A stretch of 64,000 nt of DNA from Vanilla planifolia. Taxonomy: Eukaryota > Streptophyta > Magnoliopsida > Asparagales > Orchidaceae. Every line of letters begins with the position of its first letter. The stretch's first letter is position 1. This document shows, in pieces, positions 35,201 through 46,620 of this stretch. Position numbers and translations under genes: made by a program. The stretch covers positions 22,625,130 through 22,689,129 of the forward strand of contig CM043874.1 of assembly GCA_023846275.1 (NCBI GenBank), read 5' to 3'. The notes beneath the pieces are model-generated. The model saw only the letters and a program-made list of their open reading frames with translations, ran no database searches and was not told the origin of the DNA.

Positions 35201-38200
35201 GATTTTAAAAGCAACATCTAATCACTATCTTTTTAAATTGCAAAAACTGCATCATCAAACTTGAAGAAACCAAGTAGGCCTTATTATTTGAGGTGCTTTA
35301 AATACTTAGCACTTTAAATGCTACAAAAAAAAAATACCTGAATTATTTACTGGCGAAACATTTGCAACAACAATTGTCTCATTCAATTTCTTTCCTTTCA
35401 TTACAGCAAGAGAGGCATTTGGATGGTCTTTCATAAATCCACAGCCATCTTGAAGCTTCAGAGGTGGTTTAAATTCTGTAATAGAAGAGAATTATGTAAA
35501 GAGAAGCATTAGGAAAAAAGATCAATAAATTACGTGAGAAGACAATAATGTAAAGAGAAGTATTAGGATTTCAATTAATTGTGGAGACCGAAGCTTGACC
35601 TTGCACTCATTCTCCAAAATCCATATTCCGAGAAATCCTACTCTCCATTCTTTCACAAGTTACATGCAGTATTTATCATGATCTTACAGAAAACTCTCAC
35701 TGTACAAGCATCAATCCATTATTTGATATCTTACCGGATAGGTAGGTGCTAACCGAATATGAACATCTTATGGTTCTTAAAGTATTTATCGGAAATCAAG
35801 ATACCATCATCTAACATCTGTATCAAAATAATAATCATATTCATAAAATATGCATGTAGTGTCATTAAATGATGAAAAAAGAAAATGCATCTAAACCAAA
35901 TGAATCATAGGAGTATGTACTTTTCCAGTATAGCATGTCAACATGACACTCAAAATTAAATAAGGAATTTCAGAACTAAAGCTTATTATTTGATATAGAT
36001 TTTGGTATTGCAACAATTTCATAACAGGAGATTCATGAATCTTATATTTGTCTTCCAGCCACAATGCTCATAACTGTGTTGAAATAAACAACCTTTAAGT
36101 TTGATGCTGCAGAATTAAACAAAAGAAAATCAACTCGTTAAAGAAAAAAATAAACAAAAGCAAAGAAGAGATATTGGAACTCATTTAGCAGAAAAAATAC
36201 GTTATTATGGTAGTGGTAATAGATGTCTACATTAAAACTACAAGATTTAGCCCTTCCTGCCCACGAATTGTCCGTATGCACTGAACCCATACAAAATCAC
36301 AGAACAAAGTAGAAGTACGAATACACTTTAATGAACAATTATATGCATCTGCACCAGGCTTGCCTTCCACAGATTTCTTTCTGCAAATTTCTGCAGCAGC
36401 TTCCATTCCTGAAATAAATATAAAATAAACATACATAAAGCATGTATAGTTACCATAGGAATGGGTAGTCCAAAAAAAATTTGAAGCATGCCAAAAGTAA
36501 ATAAAAAAAATAACCTCTTTTCTGATTGACATATTGGTTTGCCATCTTGTCCATTGAAGGATGTAGTTCTGCAAGAGCATGACAGTTCTTTAGTCTAAAC
36601 GAGATGCTAAGCTCCTTTGAATTGGGTGATGTAGGTGGGATGGTCTCCCTTAAAGTAGGGATAGACTTGCCCCTCATTAAGTGATGACCCCAGTAAGAAC
36701 CTCTTCGCACTGATCTTATCCCTAATGTTAATCCAGTAACTTCTTTGGTTGAAATGAACTTTACTTTTCCTGTTGCAATCTTTCTTGAACTAGAATTTTG
36801 CAAAGATTTTTGCTTCTCATGCTTTCCAAAATTAGATCCAATTATGCTAAATGATTCTTCCTGCTTTATTGTTTCCTGTTTATCAGCAATTACTCCAGAA
36901 TTTAGCAAACAATCGTCACATTGCCACACTTCTGGAACTTCGGGAGGTACAAGGCGCATACAGTACCTGAAAATAGAAAAACAAATACGGCTAGATAATA
37001 GATATCAAAGCATTCAAATTTCCGCAAATGCAATTATGTCTCTATCAAAAAGCCACTTCTCCAACATATTAAAAGAGCAAATCAACCAATCTGCCACCAA
37101 ATATATAAAATTATTAACTTCTTTTACTGTTCTTAATAAAAACTGCTTAAATGTGAATCCAAAAAGCCTATTGTGGAATAAAGAAAAACCCATTTTGTTT
37201 AAAAGCTCTACTACATTTTGGAAAGTGCATTAATTGCATTCATGAATATCATGTGTTGCATCAAGTGTCACGTCCACATTTCATAGATTAAAATTAACTT
37301 AGAAATTTAAAAATGTACACTAGAATTGAAATGGAAAGGTAATATGAAAATTAAGTCAAGAGTCAAAGCTATATATCAAATAAAGCATGTGCTCCTCATA
37401 CATTGTCGAAAGGCATTTATTTTGGAGATAAAAAGAAGTCGCACTTGTTAAGGAAATCTTAATAGATTGAAAAAAGGGCAACCAGTGCTGAACACAACCA
37501 CGTGCAGTTCAGAGACTGGTACATCTTTGTACGAGACTTTCCAAAACTTGACAGACTAACAAATAAAATATTCTCATAAAATGAACAGATAAGCAAATTG
37601 ATTACATTTTCAATCAATAATTACTTTGCAGTAAGGTAACTAAAACATTAAACAGCATCAAAAAGCACTACGTTTGACTACACTGTCAATTATAAACAAT
37701 GAAAAGATGAAGATATGGCACCAAATTGAACAGTTTCGGCTGCATTTTCGTTTACATTGCCCAGCTAGAAAGGTTCCAAGAAAATTCACTAGATTCTTGG
37801 TAAATTTGAACCACTATTAGTAGCCCTTTTTACAAAGAAACAATGATGCTACATAACAAGAAGATCCAAAAGAACCTAGAATACAAAAGGCCTAAATTTA
37901 TCACTTACCATGAGCCAAATCTCAAACAAAGACTCAAAAAGGAAAAGAAATAAAATCTTGGTGAATTTGTTTGAGTCACTAGGTCATAATGTGTCATTTA
38001 TGACATCTGAAATTATTCCTTAATTATGCTCCAAGTGTCAAGCCTATATAAATTATTTTTTCATTATTTTTCTTATTATTTTATTATTTTAAGTTGATAA
38101 TTAATTTTGTCCTTTCAATTACAACTAGGTCTTGATATTTAACCTAATTAAGATCTCATTATGTAGAATGAAAAAAGTAAGTTTTTGGTTATAAAATTGG

Positions 38201-41200
38201 AGTCCATTGAAGCATTCTAGTGCATGTGTACACAAATAAAATCACTGAAAAATGCATTAATTGGTCTTCTTCCCTTCCAGATTGCAATTCGATGCCATTC
38301 CTTTCCCACCCATCCATCACTATCTCCCAATTTCGTCCAATTTCCATCAGTTAATCACCTCAATCGTTGTTAATCTATCTTGTTCTAATCACTCCATTGC
38401 CTGCAGCAGCAACATGCATGTGCACCTCCATATTCACATACAACCACCGCACCATACATGTCAACTCTGATCAATACTACATTGCATCCAAATCTAGATT
38501 GGCTGTCTAGAGCACAACTATCTATGTCTCTAGTGAAACATCCATACCTCTCCTATGCCAACTAGCAACACCCTACATCAACACATGGTCTACCACAAGT
38601 CTCCTTCACTTACCATTAATCATCTCTTCTCCTACTTGTACAGTTGGCCCCCACACGACATTGCTGAGCATCACACACACACCTTGCCTTGTCAATTCAA
38701 GCATGACCTCAATAGCCACCCCCTTAGCGTAGGTCTCATCACTCAGATTGCTAGCACCTATTGTTGACGTGACTCCCAATGTTGAGCAAATTGGTGCAAC
38801 GACGCCACTTTTGGTACCACAACATCTTCCCTACTCCATTAGAGACAAATACAAAGAAGACAAGCCAAGAAGACCTACAAGTTTTTTTTTATGATTGAGA
38901 ATGTTAACCTTACTTTGATACCAAATGATGATAGAGGTAGGACAGATTGAACTTGACTCTGATACCAAATAGTTGATGAAAACATGCAAGAAACAGGCAG
39001 TTGGCAACAGATACTGGTAATCGCACAGGAGTAATGTCAAGAACGAGAAAAATCAAATAGCACTCTAACAGACATGCCAACATGGACTCCCAATAGTGTC
39101 TAAAAGAGGTAGGAACCAACGGCGACAGGCGATAGTCACCAAGCGGCAGTGGCAAGCAGTCTTGTCCGACAATATCGAGGAAATCTAGCCCCAGAAAGGA
39201 TGCACGAAGGTTGCTAGCAGCAACAAGTGCAAGCTCGGGCAGAGATGCCTCAGATGATAAAACTAAAGCAATGGTAATGACAAGGAAAATCTCAGGAAGA
39301 GAAGAGATGGATTCACTTAAGGCTGTAATTGCAAGGTCATTGAGAGGCAGCAATGATGCACAAAAGCAGTAGATTGAATGCAGGCAATGGATCTAAGGTA
39401 ATGCCCACAACACAATGGTGTATAGAGGACGATCACATGAACATGACCTAGGGTCAAAAAAGACTCCTCAGCAGTCAAATTCTTCAACAATGGCAAATTT
39501 GATGATGTTTTCTAAGAATGGGTTGATGATTTGGGCAGAGGCAAAGGGCACCCCTGGTCAATGGGATGAAGGCAACAGAAGCGCAGCGACTAATCTAAAA
39601 CAATCAAATAATGGCCCTAGGATCGTCGATGATGGATGTGTAAGAAGGAAATTGTAATGTTGATGTGGATAAACTCATCACAATACAGATGGCAAGGAAA
39701 GCTGGCCTATACCTCTATGGAGGAAACTTGTGCATGTTTGCATATCACAAAACCGTCTCAATCCTCAATTAACGACATCAAAAAACTTTTTTCATTCATC
39801 AAAAGCATTTATATATATTATAAAAATCTCTTAATAAAAAATGAAATGACTAAAATAACTCTAACTCTAAAAAAACTAATCAAATAATAAAAATTTACAA
39901 AAGCTAATAAACATGCAAAAATAAACAAAAAATGTACTTGCGTTATAAAACCAATGAAACCTAATAATGAATGGAAAATCATCAAATATTATTAAGAGAC
40001 ATTTTCTTTATGCATTTGGAGCCACCCTTATGATGTAAAACATATTTTGCATCAACATACCACATGACAAGAAACTCTACCCAATAGAATTATACTCCAA
40101 ATTATTATAAATATGTTGATTCTAGCTCTAATACCAAACATGATGGAAGTGTGGATGTAGACAATTTTGGCACTGCATCTGATACCAAAATTATTGAATA
40201 ATATTGATTTGACTTCAATACCAAATGGTAACGAAGGAGACACGAATTGAGCCTAAGTCTAATAGCAAAAGATTGATGATGGTGTGCAAGGTTTGTAGTG
40301 AACCAAATCACATGAAAACAATGGTAACAAGGGAAATCTTGGGCATTGCTCCAACGGGTGGCGTCAATGAGAGGTATGAACTAGAGAGACTAAGTGCTTC
40401 TCACCAAGGTGGTAGTGGGGAACGGATCTTGCCTAGATCCAACAATGTCGAAAAGATTTGGATGCAATGAGGATGCACGAAGGGTGTTGGCTGCAATGAG
40501 CATTAGCTCGAGCAAAGACGCTTCAGTCAATAACAGATGTCGGCGGACAATTTGCACAATAGTGGCGACGAGTGAAATCTCAAACAAAGCAGCAACAAGT
40601 CCGCTCAATTGGGTTGCAACAGTAGGATAGACGAGAGGTTTGTGACATGGCATTGTGCTACAAAGTGCACGATTTAGGCAACGAGATCTAAGACAATGGC
40701 CCTAGGAATGAATGGGATTCACAAGTAGCAGATTCAAAATTGCATAAGATCTGATGGAGGATGGTAAGAGCCCTAGATTCAGGCACAAGCAAGGGCACAA
40801 ACGATTTATGGGATGAAGGAGAGGCAAATGCAAAGATGGACCTCTAGCGATTGGGCAATAGGGATCGTTGATAACAGCCTGGATGGAAGGAGATGATGAG
40901 GCGATGGGGATAAATTTGAATTGCAAAGAGACGAAATCCAACTTATGCCTTCCTAAATGAAACTTCCTGTGCATGCATACACTTCACGAAACCTTCTAAA
41001 TTAATTAACGGCAAGCCAAAAAATCCCGTTTTTATTCATCATATACAAATTACAAAAAAAGAAAACATAATGGAATAACTAAAATAACCCTCACCAAAAA
41101 AATTAATAAAATAATAAAATTGCTAAAATTGACAAACATGTAAAAACTAACAAAAGATGTACTTAAGTTTCATAAATGACACATTTCAACCAAATAAAAA

Positions 41201-43072
41201 TTCTAACTTATCAAACATTATGTGAAAGTCCTTTTTCATGCATTTGGCCCTGATTTTGCTCCAAATTAATCCTATATCAATTCTGTAAAGTTCTAATAGC
41301 AATCATCCTTTTAGCATCATTCTAATTGTTTGCTAGCTCGTCAAAATTTGTTACACAAAATCAAATTCAAATATACTCTTTATGACTACTTTGTCACAAA
41401 TTATAGAGCAACATATTAATAATAGTCAATAAAAAGCTATGCCCAATGGCTAAATGATATGGTATGGAATTTTCACATTGATTTTGTTGCTTGTAAATTA
41501 CACTAATGAGAAGCTAGCATTTCTTAACTTTCTCTTGATTGCATACCAATCTTTTCCCAAAAGTCAATGTTCACAATATATAACTGAATTATGTGATCAT
41601 AAGCCATTGCTTTATCAACAAGCTCACACATATTGATAAAGAAAAGTAACAAATTTAAAAACTAAAAACAAAAAGTTTTATCAAAGTTAACAGAGGAAAA
41701 GAACATGCAACTTAAAGACTACAATGCTCTGTCAAGTATCTAGCCCCCATAGAAAGAAGTAAATGGAGCATACGTGTGTATTGTAGACATGTTGCACAAA
41801 GAACAAGTTATAATGGCAGCTGGAATCCCAAGATGACCACATGTATGACAAACTTTGTCCTGAAAAGTTTGAATCAACCCAATTAATGAGCTTATGTAGT
41901 ATAATGAAGGATGCTATGAAATAAAGTAATTGAATGATATTAAATCAAAAAGATAACTAAAATTACTTAATATTCAAGATGAACATCACAAACAAAACAA
42001 ACAGTTAATATCAAATTAATTAGTTCTTCAATTAAAGTTTAACAATTCGAACCTATCTAAAGAATCACCCATCCACCATAAAGTTCGTAAATTGTTAACA
42101 TCAAACTTACGAGTGACTACATTCACATGTCAAAGTACAGTGCAAAATAAAATAAATAATTAATATCTAGCCTATATAAACATCATCATTCTCTCAGGTT
42201 GAAATAGCTTGAAAACTTAAAACTTACTTTTAAGCTATAAGAAATACCTAAAAAGGAGAATGAGAGCTATATATTGCAATGCATAAGGGAACTAATGCAT
42301 CCTAACATAAAATTGAGAAGTATGGCAAATAATTAACCATAGAAATCACCCCATATCAAGAACATGGTAAAAGTACAAAAGGATTGGTAAAAAAAGGTAA
42401 CGTGTGAGCAATTGTAAGACCATAGAACTAATTCTTGAACAACAATTACCTACTGTACTGAAGTACAAAGGAGGAAAAGTAAAAGCTTTGGCTCCAACCC
42501 AGCACTCCCGAAAAAATAGGTCAATTTGCTTTTGTTCTTCTGTATTGCAAACCCTTGGGAACACAGAACGACATATATTATGTTTGAATACAACTTCTGT
42601 AAGCTATAAATAATGCATGCATCCGTCAATTGAACTTGTCCTTCTATAAAAGTTCATAAAAACCCTGCCAAACTTTAATTACTGCTTTTGCATTGTTATC
42701 TTTCTCATTGAATAGCACACAACCATAGCATCAATGCTTAAACAATGGTCGGTAGTAACTTTTATCAACCTCTTAAATTTCGTAAACCCTAGTAGACAGT
42801 AATTCAATTTTGCTTTGTCAGAGAAACAAGTATAAGAAAAGGGTAATAAACATTTAAAACGAACGTATTGAGCCACTTCAGGTTTATCATAAGAAGAAAA
42901 ATCGCTTAACCAGAAGTAAGAAAGAAACATTACTGGCATCATCACAAAACCTAAAATAGAATTAAAAAGCGTGAAAAAATACAGTAAAAGGAAAAAAAAT
43001 CGAAAAACCAAACAGAAATCAGTGAAGCAGGTTAGGCATTCTCACTGCAAAGGATCTGCCTCCGATCTCCAT
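32265..43072 (-). CDS. PHD-finger protein of the PHD1/AIPP2 family, nine exons, about 505 aa
   Basis: Exons in coding order: 43072-43046, 41859-41774, 36966-36515, 36408-36364 (3' end uncertain), 35475-35338, 34740-34662, 34034-33816, 33627-33503 and 32611-32265. All phases agree.

A complete C4HC3 PHD finger sits at the N terminus. Its ligands are C13, C16, C28, C31, H37, C40, C54 and C57, with the usual Trp two residues before C54. A low-complexity linker follows. The C-terminal half carries the family domain: HPLKIVFSSDE, FEVVDML, a WPKIF block, DDIALYFM, KYDRFVQHI, LLLFTSARL and IYFWGVFHH. It ends with DVPPGF near the C terminus.

Known for Arabidopsis relatives (PHD1 to PHD6, AIPP2, PAIPP2): nuclear proteins that partner a BAH-domain H3K27me3 reader in gene silencing and flowering control. 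That this gene acts likewise is inferred. Intron 2 is 4.8 kb and full of old LTR sequence. Confidence 0.9.
38968..41255 (-). mobile_element. Pair of old LTR-like copies in intron 2 of the PHD gene
   Basis: Two diverged copies of about 1 kb lie at roughly 38,968-40,025 and 40,270-41,255, in the same orientation. They share landmarks such as GGATGCACGAAGG, an AAAATAAC-CT block, and a CATGCATTTGG-like end. Read on the minus strand, each contains an AT-rich promoter-like region followed, after the copy, by TGGTATCAGAG-like primer-binding motifs. This is the layout of LTRs with an initiator-tRNA-Met binding site. No gag or pol was recognised between or beside them, so a non-autonomous (LARD- or TRIM-like) or internally deleted element is likely. 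Copies are old and broken. The wider insertion may span about 37,970-41,280. Confidence 0.65.
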
Positions 43073-44559
43073 CCTCTAGTAGAGAAGAAAGTGAAAGGTA
43101 TGGCGTCGATAATCGTCGACAAGAGTTTCTGCAGATTAGAAACCCCATTAGACGATTAATATGTGGAATATATTTTGCATTTCGGAAACTACATATATTT
43201 TCTGCTCTAAAGAGCACTAGTCGGTGGCCGATTCCGATAAAGATCAGCCTTTTTAAAAGTTTTAATAAAATTAAAAAAAAAATTAATATAGAGAGCTTCG
43301 AGACTTTGGCATAACTTTTATAACACCGTTTTTTCTTTTTTCTTTTTTTCATAAATGTCTTTCAAAAAGGCCTGCGTTTATAAACAAACTTTTAAACAAA
43401 AAAATAGGAAGATAAATAAAAAAACAAAAAAATATATATTTTTTAACAGTTTTTGAAAAATTATCTTATTTTTTTTTATCAAAAATCAATTCATAATATT
43501 GAATATTTTGTTAAATACTTCTAATAATATATTATCAAATATATTATTTTTTTTTTCAAACATATAACCTTTCATTTATATTAAATAACAACATCAATGG
43601 AAGTCACTCAAAAATCATGGATTTCTCTTGATTTTTTGCCACTTCTACAATGGTCAAAACACATGATTTCAACCAAAGAGTTATCTAATTCATGGATTTG
43701 TCTTAAAAATCAAGCCAAAACATATTTTTATATTTTTAAAAATAACCCAATTGTTTCTATTATGCATTAGGTCTAATCGAGATGCAAGACACAAAATTGA
43801 AGTGATTATCCAAATGTCACTTTGTTGAAGCAAGTTTTGAAGCCAAAGCTATAATGTACTACATACAAGGAAAGCAATTAATGGAGCAAAAGAAAATCTA
43901 CTAAAAAAGAAAACAATTTCGACGTACAATAATTGACATTAAGGAGCTTCACACTCTCCAAGATGATATAGGTATTGAAATCTAAGGATTGGTTGGGATA
44001 TCAAAACAACAACAAAAAAGATTTTGTCAAAAGCCCAAAGACAAGATATATATAGCTAACTATATTAGTGAAAAAAATGTGACACTTAGACATAACTATA
44101 AAACATTTTGAAAAATCTAATAAATAAATGTGTTAATTCTTAAGAATATATTAAGCTAAAAATCTTAACAAATGACACGAAAGACAAGTCTCAAAAGATT
44201 AATATCAAAAAATGGCCTCAAAATCTCAAATCATAAATAATTAAAAATAGTTTAAAGAAACAAACTTAGAGATTTAATAGAGTAATTATCAAATCCCAAA
44301 AATAAGAGTAGATAATTTTAAGAAATTGAAATTTATTAAATGTTAAAATTTTTTTAAAAAATAGTGATATTAAAATTAATTAATAATTCTAAAGATGGAG
44401 GAATTCTAAATTAAGGTAATTACAATATTTTTTTATTGAGTTATATTTTTAAAAATTTCATATTTTTTAATTTTTTAAGAAATGATATAATAATATAAAT
44501 ATTAAAGTTTATAATAAAAGCTAGTTACAACTTAATGCTTATCAAGTATAATATGAAAA
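43073..44559. other. Promoter side of the PHD gene and AT-rich DNA
   Basis: The first 250 bp or so should contain the leader and core promoter of the PHD-finger gene. AT-rich words are present, but I could not single out one convincing TATA box. Beyond that the sequence is AT-rich with no gene. Confidence 0.4.
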
Positions 44560-46000
44560 TCATAAATAAAAATAACATCACTACTACTACATCATACGAT
44601 GCAAAATGGAAATTCTATGTTAATTAAATGTAATAACTCTAATGCTCCCAATTCCAACTCTTAAGCAAACTCATACCTCCTTGAACCTACAAGATAATGT
44701 AAGGGGAGATAAGTTAGATAGCTTAATAAGAAATTCTCAAATCATATGTATAAATATAATCATGTAACAACAATGTGATATATCAAGCTATGAAAACAAA
44801 GTATAACCAACATCATATATAATGATAATATTAGAAGTATCGTAGACTACTAAGCTAAACTAAAACATGAGCTTGTGATACAACCAATTAGATATTTAGT
44901 GTCTTATTAGTATTCCGATACTTTCTCCAAACCTACAAGGATAGAGAAAAAGTTAAGCCATCCCAAATTATAGACATTCCCCTTTGAACTCTATCACTCA
45001 TGTAAGTCTTCAAATAATCTTACACTCCCATACAAGTTATGCCAATCAAATAAGCCTTTGATCAAATAATCTAAAACTCTCATCTAGGTTATACTAATCA
45101 TACAAGTCTCTTATCAATTTGGCACCCCCATTTGGCTATGTCAAATACACAAACCTCTAATCAAATAATTTGATAATCCATCTATGTTATGTTAATCATA
45201 AAAATCTTTGTTTTGAGGGTCTAAAACTTGTCATCTATTGCATCCTAACCCTTAACATCATCAATATTTACTAGTCATATTGATCAAATAATTTAGGATT
45301 ATATATTTATTTTTGGAGTACTATAGGATTTTCTTTAAACTTAAAATCAATTATTTATTTTTTAAAAATTTAATATAATTATATGGGATTATCTATCTAT
45401 TGTATAGGATATCTAAATCAATTATTTGAGAAACTATAATCTATTTAAATATCACACTTATACTTAATCATTACCTTAATCTTATCTAGAACTTCTTCAA
45501 AATTTTTGTACTTATCTAGGTTACCACTTGAGCTTCCACTCAAGTTTATATCCTAAGCTTATACCATTAGGCACATTTTTCAAGTTATGATTAATCTTTT
45601 GAAGTATAAGTTCATATGAGTTATAATAGTAACTTTTATACCTCTTAGGTAAACCTGACCCACTAAAAAAAATTCTGAAATGCCTCTTTGGACTAATTCA
45701 CATCCCTTAAATTAAGGGCGTCCAACCTTGTCTAAGAACCTAATTAAAGTCACTCGTGATTTTGTATAATAGCTAAGCCATGCCTATTATTTATTCAACA
45801 TTTGTAAGAACCACCAGCCACTAGGCCAAGCATAACATCATCGTTAATCCAAAACTGAGTCGCCTAACCTTCTTCCAAGGTTTAACTAATAGTTTTATTA
45901 ACACAAAGCCTTATCTTAAGTATTCATAAGGTTTGACAAAGTGCTTGTAGGTCATGGTTTGATTTCAAACATGATATATAAGCAATGTTTTACAAATCGA
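44560..46000 (-). mobile_element. Long-LTR family relic, copy A
   Basis: This stretch shares ordered landmarks with 59,370-60,850. These include CTCCTTGAAC followed by a CAAGG-GAG-AAG-TAGCTCAATAAG-like block, repeated AATCATATAAT-CTC words, a CCACTTGAGC-TCCA block, and TACCTCT-AGG-AAAC-TGACCCA. Order and orientation are conserved, with substantial divergence. By analogy with copy C it is part of an LTR transcribed leftward. Ends were not determined and the copy is old. Confidence 0.6.
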
Positions 46001-46620
46001 ACTTATTATAGCATATGGTTTAATAAAGAATATTAGAGATATTATTTGTCTTCTTAATCACATGTGTTATAGCTCACTATTTAATATAGAATATGATATA
46101 TATGCAATGTCTTGTTAATATTGTATGCTGAAACTTCTGGATTGATTAAGAACATTAGGTTTATGTGTGGTTTTGATAGTATTTCAAATCGTAGTTTGGT
46201 TTCATATAAAATGTTAGATTTATGTGAGGAATTACCATTCTTTTATACAACAACTTTTGGTTGGATAAAAAAATATTAAAATTATGTAATATTTTACTAT
46301 TATTTCATGTTGTAGCTATCAAATTGATAAAGACTAGAAAATATGTACATTATCTTACTATAATCAACATATAATAGATCTCACTTTGGTGAAAGTATGA
46401 TGTATATGCTTCCTAACTAATGATATTAACTTGCAATAGCTTTTAGTTATGTTGTAAAAATAAAGATATAGCTCTTGATTTGGTGAAAACATCATGTGAT
46501 TTTCTAATTGATGAGATTAACTTGTTATAACTTTTGGTTATGTTGTGAACATATACAATGGCTCTCAATTTGGTGAAAATATCATGTTATGTTTCCTAAT
46601 TATTAAGATGAACATGAAAA
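45950..46620 (+). repeat. Degenerate tandem array, about 90-bp unit
   Basis: The clearest units start with TTTGGTGAAA at about 46,386, 46,479 and 46,569. Each goes through CATGT-AT-TTCCTAA-TGAT, TTAACTTG-TATAGCTTTTGGTTATGTTG and a short spacer. Looser versions of the same pattern (GGTTTAATAAAGAATATTAG-like) extend leftward to about 45,950, giving perhaps seven units. Identity falls from right to left. Confidence 0.65.

Noticed and set aside
42679-43352. Minus-strand open frames in intron 1 and the leader of the PHD gene
   Set aside because: No domain, and they do not join in phase to the PHD finger. The short exon 43,072-43,046 does.
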